DNA of 64,000 nt from Wurfbainia villosa. Its lineage: Eukaryota > Streptophyta > Magnoliopsida > Zingiberales > Zingiberaceae. The notes under the pieces were generated by a model, which was not told the origin of the DNA, did no database searches, and saw only the letters and a list, made by a program, of their open reading frames with translations. The stretch is taken from positions 108,613,179 to 108,677,178 of the forward strand of contig CM045996.1 in NCBI GenBank assembly GCA_025175895.1, read 5' to 3'. Positions 22,420 to 33,008 of the stretch are shown here, in pieces (positions within the stretch are counted from its first letter, which is position 1; every line of letters starts with the position of its first letter). The translations under genes were made by a program, and so were the position numbers.

Positions 22420-23300
22420 GTGAATCGAGCGGCGTGTTACTCATTGATGATGAGAGCCTACAGTTATGAAGAAGTCTTGACAAGTTGAAAGGGATAAGTG
22501 GCTTGGTGCCATGAAGTGGAAATGGATTCCATGTATGAAAACCAAGTTTGGAACTTGGTTGACCCACTGAAGGCATAAAGCCTATAGGGTGCAAGTGGGT
22601 TTTCAAGAAGAAAACCGACATGGATGGTAATGTGATTACCTATAAGGCTAGATTGGTGGCGAAAGGATATGCGTCAAAAACAAGGTGTTGATTATGGCGA
22701 AACCTATTACTTTGTAGCTATCTTAAATCCATTCGGATGCTCTGGCCATAGCGGCTCATTATGATTATGAGATATGGCGGATGGATGTGAAAACAACTTT
22801 CCTTAATGGAAACACCTCGAGGGCGTGTATATGTAATCTGACTGACACATCGGTTGATAAAACCAAGGTATGCAAATTGCGGCGATCCATTTATGGATTG
22901 AAGCAAGCATCGAGGCTGGAATATCCGTTTTGATGAGACAATCAAAAGTTTGATTTCTCACAAAATCGAAGAACCTTGTGTGTACAAGAAGGTTAGTGGG
23001 AGTGCGATCGTGTTCCTAGTATTGTATGTCGATGACATATTACTTATAGGAAGCGATGTGTCAATCTTACGATCGATTAATTTGGTTATCCAAGACATTC
23101 TCCATGAAAGACGGGAGAAGCAACCTACATCCTGGGATTAAGATCTATAGAGATAGATCAAACGGTTGCTTGGTCTTTCGCAGCCTACATATATAGACCG
23201 AAAAGCAAAGAGGTTTAGCATGTCTAATCCAAGAAAGGTTATCTACCCATCGTGCATGGGGTACACCTTTCAAGTCTATGTGTCCGCGCACGTAAGACGA
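22420..23300 (+). pseudogene. Copia-A reverse transcriptase, internal copy 2
   Basis: RT broken into short frames. The NQVWNLVD and CKWVFKKKTDMDG motifs are at about 22540-22625, and a degraded YSPVAMLKS region with WQMDVKT (seen as RMDVKT) is at about 22775-22795. SIYGLKQAS follows near 22885-22910. An open piece at 22950-23141 has EEPCVYKKVSGSAIVFLVLYVDDILLIGSDV, with the YVDD catalytic motif at about 23026. Confidence 0.75.
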
Positions 23301-23310
23301 GAGGATTTGC

Positions 23311-23998
23311 ATGAGTAAGATTCCCTATGCATCCGCAATAGGATCTATCATGTATGCTATGTTATGTACGAGGCCCGATGTATCGTATGCTCTGAGTGTC
23401 ACGAGCAGATACCAGTCCGATCCAGGAATGGATCATTGGGCGGCAGTTAAGACGATCCTTAAGTACTTGAGAAGAACTAAGGATGTGTTCCTAATATATG
23501 GAGAAGGGTACATGGTGATACGTGGGTATACGGATGCCTTCCGCATGCATAAGGATGATTCCGTGTCTCACCGATACGTGTTCACCTTGAATGGGGGCGC
23601 AGTGAGTTGGAAAAGTTCCAAACAAGAGATCAGAGCGGATTCTACCATCGAGGCGTAATATATTGCGCCTTCTGGCAAGAAAGGAAGCGCGGTTTGGATC
23701 AAGAAGTTCGCTCATGAACTTGGTGTGATTCCGCCATTGTTGAAGCAATACCGGCTCATCATGCGACAACAATGGAGCAATTGCACAGGCGAAAGAGCCA
23801 AGGTCTCATCAACGATCCAAACATGTGCTTCGCCGCTATCATCTTATCAGAGAGATCATCAGTAGGAACGAAATACACATCGAGAAAATTCCCACTGAAA
23901 GGAACTTAGCGGATCCTTTGACTAAAGCATTACCTCAAAGTAAGTTTGAGGGTCATGTTAGAGCTTATGGTATTTGATACCGTAGCGATTGGCATTAG
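23311..23998 (+). pseudogene. Copia-A late RT and RNase H, internal copy 2
   Basis: A 115-codon open piece (23311-23658) has MSKIPYASAIGSIMYAMLCTRPDVSYALSV, SDPGMDHWAAVK, GYTDA and the RNase H segment VSWKSSKQEIRADSTIEA. It is frameshifted afterwards. The tail LADPLTKALPQSKFEGH lies near 23906-23955. It stops at TAG 23996-23998, next to the polypurine tract GCCAAGTGGGAGTC. Confidence 0.8.
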
Positions 23999-25084
23999 GC
24001 CAAGTGGGAGTCTGTTAGTAATATATGAGAGATGTCCTAAGGCAATCGCCTTATGTATGAACCATTTATATGATAAATGAAGATTCACTATTTGAGTATA
24101 CATGTTTTATGTATTTGATTGATCTTAAACTCATTTATCAATGTCCACGATATGCGATTCACAAAGATGAGAGAATTTGTGATTGGATCACAACTAGTGA
24201 GTATCTCTACATGTGTAATTGTGATGTATCTAATTATCCCTAGTCGATGAATCGATGGATTCGACACCATCAATTCACGAGACTAGCACGAGGTATACCC
24301 TGGTGTATCCAAGCAAATTGATTCTCACCGGGCCGAGACATAGTGATGTCCGAGTTAATCGTGGATGCTAGTTATGGTAACTAGTTCATCGAGTGACCAC
24401 CGTAAGACTTCATATGGTTCTCGCATATATAGATATGTCAATGAAGTTCTTATCGTGGCTTAAGTGCGATGTTCCTTGACTTGCGGTATTAAAGTCATTG
24501 ATCATGGAGACTTATGCTTTGACATCTTAAGCAAACATCTCTAAGGAGATGTGGACCCGGGTGATTGGGTATAAGTCAAGTGATCAAGGTGTTTGAATAG
24601 CCTATAAAGGATTCACCACTCCTTGCGAGGAGATGTATACCCATGGCCTCTCGTCGGATTGTTACTAAAGTCTTTGGCCAAAGCATTACATGTTTAGAGT
24701 AAGGTACTCTTCGATACATGTGGAGTAACTAGAACTGTAGGACGAGGAAATGATACTTGGGCTAGGTGTGACGTAGTAGTCACCTAGTGGGATCGGACAC
24801 AATAGACCATGTCCTCAACCAAGTGGGTATAAGATGAGTGAAGGGAATGGGGCACGATTCATTCGAGCATCAAGGGTTTCGTAAATAGTTCTGATCAACC
24901 GCTGATCTTTTCGCTAATTGGGGATCATGATGTACTACTAGGTGCCACTCATGATCGTTCTATAATTAATGGTTAATTATAGACGGCCAACATAAACCGA
25001 GAACCTATTTGGTCACACGCACAACGAGTGTAATCCAAAGGATTTAAACGAGCTTGAGAATGGGATTCTCGCATCGAGAGAAAC

Positions 25085-25313
25085 TATGTTTGGTTGGACC
25101 AAACATAAAGCGAGCATGAAATTGTTTCAGTCGCAATGGAAGCGTGGATGGGCCGTGTCTTATGAAGACATAATGGATGGACCAAAATGGTTTGGTCCTA
25201 ATCCAATGGATGAGAATAAACCAAAGGGTTTGGTTTATATTAAACGAATGAACCAAAGGTTGGTTCGGTTCGTTTTAACTTAAAATAAACCATCATGGTT
25301 TGGTTTATTTTAA
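25085..25313. promoter_or_regulatory. Best copy of the U3 palindrome cluster (LTR3)
   Basis: Successive perfect inverted repeats: 25085-25107 (arms TATGTTTGGT), 25179-25198 (arms GGACCAAA), 25216-25238 (arms ATAAACCAAA), 25250-25266 (arms GAACCAA) and 25280-25313 (13-bp arms TTAAAATAAACCA). They lie upstream of the TATA box at 25384. Confidence 0.7.
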
Positions 25314-25383
25314 CTTATCTTAATGGAGCGGGTTAACAGGCTTTATGGATATGATCCATTAACCATTAAGAGAATTAGTTCTC

Positions 25384-25391
25384 TATAAAAG
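25384..25391 (+). promoter_or_regulatory. TATA box of LTR3
   Basis: TATAAAAG, same context as in the other two LTRs. Confidence 0.65.
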
Positions 25392-26206
25392 TGGGCTTAA
25401 GGGATTGTAAAACCCTAACTAATCCAATCATCCAAACCCTAGCCGCCCAACACAAAGTTGCCGCCCAGCTTGTGTTGCCGCCCCTAGCTCCTCCAACCGG
25501 CGCCCGTAAGCGGCTTCCTTCCTCCTCGCCGGCGTCGAGCTGCTGCCGGAAGAGTTCCGGCGATCCTCCTTAGGTTTGGCATCAAGGTAAGCACTTGGCT
25601 TCCTTTGTTGGCCGGCGCCTATCTCCTCCACCAAGCTGTCCAGTTTTCTGGACAGCTTCTTCTCCTCTCGTCGGAGCGTCGTTTGGACGACGGTTAGTGC
25701 TCCGACAGCGGCTAACATACCAGGGATTTGATCTCCGGTAATCCTCTGAGGTGGAGGACGAAGGATTCGTCAAACGGTTGACGAATACCTCTCCGGAGAA
25801 GCGAGTTTTGAGAACTCGTTTTGGATCCGAATTTGGATTCGGATCGTGATCATCTCTCGATCACGTCGTCTTCAACACGAGGCTAGTAACCCGTACGAAG
25901 ACGAAGCTCGTGACTTAGCGAAGTCATCCCGAGGAGCTCGGCGTGGATACGGATAGAGACGATTCTTACGAGGATCGTTCCGGTTGATGCCGTTCCCGCT
26001 ACACGTCATACGGAAGGTATAACGTAGTTTAATTTCCTTTTATTGCAATTTTAATTTACGGTTATGTCTACACTTGTTGTAATAGCATGCGTGTGTTGTG
26101 TGTGTTGTAATAAATAGGAGTATTTATTATTTTTATTGCTTCCGCTGTGCTCATGTTTACGAAACATGATCGAACACACACACGCCGCGGTGCCGGAAAC
26201 CCAACA

Positions 26207-26211
26207 ATCTC
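26207..26211. other. Target-site duplication ATCTC (right)
   Basis: Partner of 9396-9400. The Copia-B integrase reading resumes immediately after it. Confidence 0.9.
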
Positions 26212-26406
26212 AACTCACTCCACCTAGAATACCACAGTGGAATGTGTTGGGGATCGGTGGTCCGGCTAGAAGGGGGGTTGAATAGCCTTTATTGTGCTCG
26301 ATGGAACTCGCTCGTGCTTAATCATCTACAATCTTGTTAGCGCAGTTGAATAAAGACAATTAAGACTAGAAACAAAGTAAAGAGAAAGAAATGCAAACTA
26401 CTTGCA
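26212..26406. repeat. Tandem chimeric unit 3, right part
   Basis: 33 bp finishing the interrupted Copia-B integrase (QLTPPRIPQWN), then the 162-bp SIRE-1 LTR scrap 26245-26406. Its length exactly completes unit 3. Confidence 0.85.
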
Positions 26407-27006
26407 TTTCCTATGAGTAATATATCATCGACATGCAACACTAGGAACACGACTGCACTCCCTCTAACCTTCTTGTACACATAGGGTTCGTCCATCCATG
26501 TCGATTTTCTTCTTGAAAACCTACTTGCACCCTATAGGCTTAATGCCTTCAAGTGGGTCCACCAAGTTCCAAACTTGATTTTCATACATCGAATCTATTT
26601 TTGACTTCTTGGCATCAAGTCATTTATCCCTTTCTGAACCTTTTAGAACTTCTTCATTACTGGTAGGCTCCTAATCATAAATGAGTAATATGTCATTCGA
26701 TTCACTTACGAGAAATTCATATCTCTCAGGAATGTTGCGTGTTCTACCAGATCTATGAAGATGTGGTGTCACAATAGGTTCAGTCGATAGCTCATCACTA
26801 TGAGTTATCGGTTGTGGTGCTTGACCAGGTATCTCATCAATGTCTATTGTGATAGGACCAATAACTACGCAAGAGGGGGGAGATATATCATTTTTTTTAA
26901 ACCAAAAGACAGTGAAAAATCCTGAACCAATCAACCAACGCTCATTCAAAATGCAAAACCTAATAGTCTTGTTCACAAAAATATCCAAGAGTTGCATATG
27001 ATGCAA
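26407..27006 (-). pseudogene. Copia-A RT scrap, unit 4
   Basis: Minus-strand scrap with the same extent as in unit 2. It is open for 111 codons from 27006 to 26671 and then has a private stop (TAG for GAG near 26671, so it reads LLIYD*). VDDILLIG is kept at the left edge. Confidence 0.75.
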
Positions 27007-27268
27007 TTGGTAAGGATTTTCCTACTTAAATTAAACTAGTCATGGGCGATTATCCAAAGCTAACTCAAGACAAAATATAATATGGACCTTGGTCCACATG
27101 ATTCATATTTGGTCTGGAGCTAGTAGTATGGGCAAAGTACATTTTCCTACATTCATGAGTAGCCTCTACCAAAGCTCTACGATTCAGTGAAAGTATCATT
27201 TAATTAAAGGCTTAATTAAATTATTTAGAATATGATACTTATTTTTGCATTTCTTATTGTAGATCACC

Positions 27269-28083
27269 ATGTCAACTAATACGTAAAATACTCTCTCTCT
27301 CTACAATCTATCTTTGAGAAGTACAAGCTCAACGGAGCTAATTTCCTAGACTGGTACAGAAACTTGAGGATCGTCCTTAAGCAAAAAACCAAAATTGTAC
27401 ATCCTAGAGCAACCTCTTTCTGAAGCACCCGCCACTACCGCCACTCGTGTAAAGAAAGATGCTTACAAGAAGCATCAAGATGATGCATTAGATGTATCCT
27501 GCCTAAGGCTTGCCACCATGAACTCTGGGCTTCAAAAGCAACATGACAACATGGATTCACATGATATGGTTGAGCACCTGAAACAACTATATCAAGGGCA
27601 AGCTAGGCACGAACAATTTGAGGTGTCTAAGGCCCTATTTGCATGCAAAATACAAGAAGGAACTCATGTACTCAAGATGATTGGGTATGTCGAGAACCTT
27701 GAAAGACTAGAATTTCCACTGGGCCATGAATTGGCCACTAACCTTATCCTGCAATCATTGTCAGAAAGGTATAGTCAATTTTTCATGAACTATAACATGA
27801 ATGAAATTGACAAGTCTCTGCCTGAGATGCTCAACATGTTGAGAACTACTAAACCCAATCTCAAGAAGACCAAGACTAGTAACATACTGATGGTACAAAA
27901 GGAAAAGGAAAAAGGAAGCCTAAAGGAATGGGTAAGACCTAAGCCAAAGGTAAGGCCAACTCTACTACATCGAAGGCTAAAGGCGGGGTGTCTAAAGAAG
28001 GGAACTGCTTCCAATGTGGTGAGACCGGGAATTGGAAGAAGAACTGCAAGATATACCTGGAGGAAGTTAAAATAAAAAAGTGA
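27269..28083 (+). pseudogene. Copia-B gag, unit 4
   Basis: The extra A near 27385 moves the body into a frame open from 27395. A 12-bp in-frame deletion removes PVGT from EGTPVGTHVLK near 27662. A lost G in 'aaaaggaaaagg' near 27900 shifts the basic tail, so the 226-codon open piece ends in a non-homologous C-terminus and the zinc knuckle (about 28008-28050) is out of frame. Confidence 0.75.
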
Positions 28084-28999
28084 GACTTCTGCCTTAGGTA
28101 TATATGTTATAGAAGCCAATTTATCTATTTCTTCTTCATGGGTATTTGATACCGGTTGTGCATCACACATTTGTACTAATGTGCATGGCCTAAGAAAGAC
28201 TAGATCATTGACAAATGGCGAAGTGGACCTACAAGTAGGCAATGGCACAAGAGTTGCTGCTATTGCTGTACGAACATACTTTTTATCTTTGCTTTTTGGA
28301 CTTATTCTGGAACTAGAAGAGTGCTATTATGTACCTGCTTTAACTAAGAAAATTATCTCTATTTTTTGTTTGGAAAAGAAAGGTTTCTCATTTATGATAA
28401 AGGACAAATGTTGTTCTATTGTAGTGCACTTCTTACGAATGGACTCTATGTTCTAGATTTGGAAAGCCCAATTTATAACATAAATACCAAACGGTTCAAA
28501 TCGAATAATTTAAACCAAACATATCTCGGGCATTATCACTAGGGTCATATAAATGAGAATCACATATTACAACTCCATAAGGATGGACTTTTAAACTCAT
28601 TTGATTTTGAATCATATGAGGCATGTGAATCCTGTCTTCTAGGCAAGATGAGCAAGACTCCATTTAGTGGACATGGCGAAAGCGCAATAGACTTGTTAGC
28701 ATACATACTGATGTATGTGGCCCTTTCAATATCGCTACTAGAGAAGGCTATTAGTACTTCATCACTTTTATTGATGATGTCAGTAGATATGGCTATGTGT
28801 ATCTCATGAAACACAAGTCAGAATCTTTTGAAAAGTACAATGAATTCAAGAGTGAAGTACAAAAAAAAACTTGGCAAAAGTATTAAGATGCTTCAATCAG
28901 ATCGAGGTGGTGAATACCTTAGCCAATAGTTTCGTGACCATCTTTTTGATTGTGGGATCATATCTCAACTCACTCCACCTGGAATACCACAGTGGAATG
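28084..28999 (+). pseudogene. Copia-B protease and integrase part, unit 4
   Basis: Same domain order and shared stops as unit 1. The stop in the HYR*GHI position is CACTAG (H-*) here. Cut at 28999 by the SIRE-1 scrap 29000-29161. Confidence 0.75.
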
Positions 29000-29161
29000 T
29001 GTTGGGGATCGGTGGTCCAGCTATAAGAGGGGTTGAATAGCCTTTATTGTGCTCGATGGAACTCGCTCGTGCTTAATCATCTACAATCTTGTTAGCGCAG
29101 TGGAATAAAGACAATTAAGACTAGAAACAAAGTAAAGAGAAAGAAATGCAAACTACTTGCA

Positions 29162-29744
29162 TTTCCTATGAGTAAACACTAGGAACACGACTGCACTCCC
29201 TCTATCCTTCTTGTACACATAGGGTTCGTCCATCCATGTCGATTTTCTTCTTGAAAACCTACTTGCACCCTATAGGCTTAATGCCTTCAAGTGGGTCCAC
29301 CAAGTTCCAAACTTGATTTTCATACATCGAATCTATTTTTGACTTCTTGGCATCAAGTCATTTATCCCTTTTTAAACCTTTTAGAACTTCTTCATTACTG
29401 GTAGGCTCCTCATCATAAATGAGTAATATGTCATTCGATTCACTTACAAGAAATTCATATCTCTCAGGAATGTTGCGTGTTCTACCAGATCTATGAAGAT
29501 GTGGTGTCACAATAGGTTCAGTCGATAGCTCATCACTATGAGTTATCGGTTGTGGTGCTTGACCAGGTATCTCATCAATGTCTATTGTGATAGGACCGAT
29601 AACTACGCAAGAGGGGGGAGATATATCATTTTTTTTAAACCAAAAGACAGTGAAAAATCCTGAACCAATCGACCGACGCTCATTCAAAATGCAAAACCTA
29701 ATAGTCTTGTTCACCAAAATATCCAAGAGTTGCATATGATGCAA
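29162..29744 (-). pseudogene. Copia-A RT scrap, unit 5
   Basis: Minus-strand scrap, open for 128 codons from 29744 to 29358. A private deletion of about 17 bp near 29176 removes exactly the codons of the VDDIL catalytic motif (gagtaa joins directly to acactagg). Confidence 0.75.
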
Positions 29745-30006
29745 TTGGTAAGGATTTTCCTACTTAAATTATACTAGTCTTGGGCGATTAGCCAAAGCTA
29801 ACTCAAGATAAAATATAATATGGACCTTGGTCCACATGATTCATATTTGGTTTGGAGCTAGTAGTATGGGCAAAGTACATTTTCCTACATTCATGAGTAG
29901 CCTCTACCAAAGCTCTACGATTCAGTGAAAGTATCATTTAATTAAAGGCTTAATTAAATTATTTAGAATATGATACTTATTTTTGCATTTCTTGTTGTAG
30001 ATCACC

Positions 30007-30834
30007 ATGTCATCTAATACGTCAAATACTCTCTCTCTCTACAATCTATCTTTGAGAAGTACAAGCTCAACGGAGCTAATTTCCTAGACAGGTACAGAAA
30101 CTTGAGGATCGTCCTTAAGCAAAAAACCAAAATTGTACATCCTAGAGCAACCTCTTTCTGAAGCACCCGCCACTACCGCCACTCGTGCAAAGAAAGATGC
30201 TTACAAGAAGCATCAGGATGATGCATTAGATGTATCCTGCCTAAGGCTTGCCACCATGAACTCTGGGCTTCAAAAGCAACATGACAACATGGATGCACAT
30301 GATATGGTTGCGCACCTGAAACAACTATATCAAGGGCAAGCTAGGCAGGAGCAATTTGAGGTGTCTAAGGCCCTATTTGCATGCAAAATACAAGAAGGAA
30401 CTCCTGTAGGAACTCATGTACTCAAGATGATTGGGTATGTCGAGAACCACGAAAGACTAGGATTTCCACTGGGCCATGAATTGGCCACTAACCTTATCCT
30501 GCAATCATTGTCGGAAAGGTATAGTCAATTTGTCATGAACTATAACATGAATGAAATTGACAAGCCTCTGCCTGAGATGATCAGCATGTTGAGAACTACT
30601 GAACCCAATCTCAAGAAGACCAAGACTAGTAACATACTGATGGTACAAAAGGGAAAAGGAAAAATGAAGCCTAAAGGAATGGGTAAGACCCAAGCCAAAG
30701 GTAAGGCCAACTCTACTACATCGAAGGCTAAAGGCGGGGTGTCTAAAGATGGGAACTGCTTCCACTGTGGTGAGACCGAGAATTGGAAGAAGAACTGCAA
30801 GATATACCTAGAGGAAGTTAAAATAAAAAAGTGA
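30007..30834 (+). pseudogene. Copia-B gag, unit 5
   Basis: Open for 233 codons from 30133. The knuckle reads CFHCGETENWKKNC. It shares with unit 4 the extra A that separates the N-terminus from the body. This copy belongs to the Copia-B element whose distal integrase and RT survive at 51059-51918. Confidence 0.8.
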
Positions 30835-31748
30835 GACTTCTGCCTCAGGTATATATGTTATAGAAGCCAATATATCTATTTCTTCTTCATGGGTTTTAGA
30901 TACCGATTGTGCATCACACATTTGTACTAATGTGCATGGCCTAAGAAAGACTAGATCATTTACAAATGGTGAAGTGGACCTACGAGTAGGCAATGGCGAA
31001 AGAGTTGCTGCTATTGCTATACGAACATACTCTTTATCTTTGCTTTTTGGACTTATTCTGGAACTAGAAGAGTGCTATTATGTACCTGCTTTAACTAAGA
31101 AAATTATCTCTATTTTTTTTTGGAAAAGAAAGGTTTCTCATTTATGATAAAGGACAAATGTTGTTCTATTGTAGTGCACTTCTTACGAATAGACTCAATG
31201 TTCTAGATTTGGAAAGCCCAATTTATAACATAAATACCAAACCGTTCAAATCGAATAATTTAAACCAAACATATCTCGGGCATTATCGCTAGGGTCATAT
31301 AAATGAGAATCACATATTACAACTCCATAAGGATGGAATTTTAAACTCATTTGATTTTGAATCATATGAGGCATGTGAATCCTGTCTTCTAGGCAAGATG
31401 AGCAAACTCCATTTAGTGGACATGGTGAAAGAGCGATAGACTTGTTAGCATACATACTGATGTATGTGGCCCTTTCAATATCGCTACTAGAGGAGGCTAT
31501 TAGTACTTCATCACTTTTATTGATGATGTCAGTAGATATGGCTATTTGTATCTCATGAAACACAAGTCAGAATCTTTTGAAAAGTACAATGAATTCAAGA
31601 GTGAAGTACAAAAAAAAACTTGGCAAAAGTATTAAGATGCTTCGATCAGATCGAGGTGGTGAATACCTTAGCCAATAGTTTCGTGACCATCTTTTTGATT
31701 GTGGGATCATATCTCAACTCACTCCACCTGGAATACCACAGTGGAATG
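30835..31748 (+). pseudogene. Copia-B protease and integrase N-terminal part, unit 5
   Basis: The protease motif reads VLDTDCASHIC near 30894 (DTG changed to DTD). A G lost near 31405 shifts the frame in the GKMSKTPF motif. It is broken at 31748 in the PQWN motif by SIRE-1; the next codons of the same integrase (NGVSERRNHTLLDMVQ, with the third catalytic residue Glu) lie at 51060 onward. Confidence 0.8.
31744..31748. other. Target-site duplication of SIRE-1 (left, GAATG)
   Basis: GAATG before the LTR; the partner at 51059-51063 is TAATG, one mismatch. Removing SIRE-1 restores a continuous integrase reading. Confidence 0.8.
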
Positions 31749-33008
31749 TGTTGGGGATCGGTGGTCCGGCTAGAAGGGTGGTTGAATAGCCTTTATTGTG
31801 CTCGATGGAACTCGCTCGTGCTTAATCATCTACAATCTTGTTAGCACAGTGGAATAAAGATAATAAAGACAATTAAGACTACAAACAAAGTAAAGAGAAA
31901 GAAATGAAAACACAATAGATGTAACATGGTTCACGACCTTTGCCGCTAATCTACGACAATTCATTAGACGGATCACTCCCTCAACCAATCCACTAAACTT
32001 CTTCTTTAGCTCAATCAAGGTGGAGGAAAACCTCTTTTACACAAGCTCTCCCTCTTACAATAAAATAGAGATAGAAACAAGGAAGAAGAGAGTAAAATGT
32101 TTAGGAGACTTGGAGCACACTTAGGCGTGGAAGCATTTGCTGCCCCAAGGCCTCCAAGCTCTCTTTTTATAGAGAAGAGAGCTTTCTTCCCATTGGGCAT
32201 GTAGCAGTCAACTATTACATGCCATCAGTTGACTGTCGCTATAACGGACCATCTCCAACGGCTTCTGACCAAGCCTAATTCATGGTCGCCATCATCCAAT
32301 AGCTGGCGTCGATTGCCGCGCGATCGGTAGTGCTTGCGTCGTCGATCGATCACCACGAGAGGTTACGTATGCAAGCGTCCACATGTAGCAGTTGATTGTC
32401 ATACCTTGGCAGTCGACTAATAGTGGACCAGTCGACTGCCAACTATTGGCAGTCGATTGATAGGCCATAAATCCTGGTTAAATGCCAGTCAACTATCAAT
32501 CGACTTGGACCAGTCGACTGATATCTATATCAGTCGACTATTGTCGGGTAAAACCTCAAACAACAAGTTTTTTGAGCATCCGACCATCGGGTAAAACCTC
32601 AAACACCATGTTTAAGCATCCGACACTTGATCTTAGCTAGTTGTCCAAGTTCAGCTAACTTGAGCTACCCCATCCCGGGTTACAATCGCTCAACTCTCAT
32701 CTCCTATGGAGTCCCTCACCGAAGCTCTCTTCCTCCGGCCTACATCCCTCGGATGCACTAAGCTCAAGGCTTCACCCATGTCATCCTTCACATCTTGCCT
32801 TGAAGTCTGCATCATTTGGCTTCACTCCATTTGCTCCTTGTCCGGCGGTCCCTCAGATGCGCCAAGCTCACATCTTTTCCCGTGCTATCTTTTACCGACT
32901 CAAGGACCCGAGCCATGAGACGATGAACTTGTCAACTCTTCATCAAGTAAACCATGTGTGATTCACCAAGTCCTACACAACTTGAACACACACATCAAAA
33001 TACATAAC
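31749..33008 (-). mobile_element. SIRE-1 3' LTR, major part
   Basis: Matches the LTR at 49740-51058. It includes the minus-strand TATA box at 32163-32171 (TATAAAAAG) and a dense group of CAGTCGACTG-like palindromes at about 32390-32550. It is interrupted at 33008 by Copia-C; the remaining 68 bp are at 46994-47061. Confidence 0.85.
33004..33008. other. Target-site duplication of Copia-C (ATAAC)
   Basis: ATAAC before the Copia-C 5' LTR, repeated at 46989-46993 after its 3' LTR. Both are within SIRE-1 LTR sequence. Confidence 0.9.

Larger units (their letters stand above)
9401..26206 (+). mobile_element. Copia-A composite: LTR-internal-LTR-internal-LTR (16.8 kb)
   Basis: Three full LTRs of about 2.2 kb (9401-11609, 16707-18898, 24013-26206) alternate with two full internal regions (11610-16706 and 18899-24012), all in the plus direction, with a single ATCTC TSD. 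The internal order is primer-binding site, long leader, gag, protease, integrase, RT, RNase H, polypurine tract, that is Ty1/copia. The two internal copies are each full length but full of short indels, so neither encodes an intact polyprotein as written. By eye LTR1 and LTR3 agree more with each other than with LTR2. Confidence 0.9.
24013..26206 (+). mobile_element. Copia-A composite LTR3
   Basis: 2194 bp, TGTTAG...CCAACA, directly followed by the right ATCTC duplication. By eye closest to LTR1. It carries an AAG|GTAAGC splice-donor-like site at 25584-25592 in the transcribed leader part (GTTAGC in LTR1, GTAACC in LTR2). Confidence 0.9.
26407..29161. repeat. Tandem chimeric unit 4 (2755 bp)
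   Basis: Fourth direct repeat. It shares with unit 5 an extra A in the gag run 'gcaaaaaacc', which suggests they are sister copies. It has a private 12-bp gag deletion near 27662. Confidence 0.85.
29162..31910. repeat. Tandem chimeric unit 5 (last)
   Basis: Fifth repeat. At its right end the SIRE-1 LTR is not cut but continues as the complete element. It also keeps the ataataaag stretch that units 1-4 lack. This unit therefore shows the ancestral junction from which the array was amplified. The end is set where the scraps of units 1-4 would end. Confidence 0.8.

Noticed and set aside
32706..32918. Possible host gene in the stretch 32600-33000
   Set aside because: It matches the other SIRE-1 LTR at 50669-50990, so it is LTR sequence.
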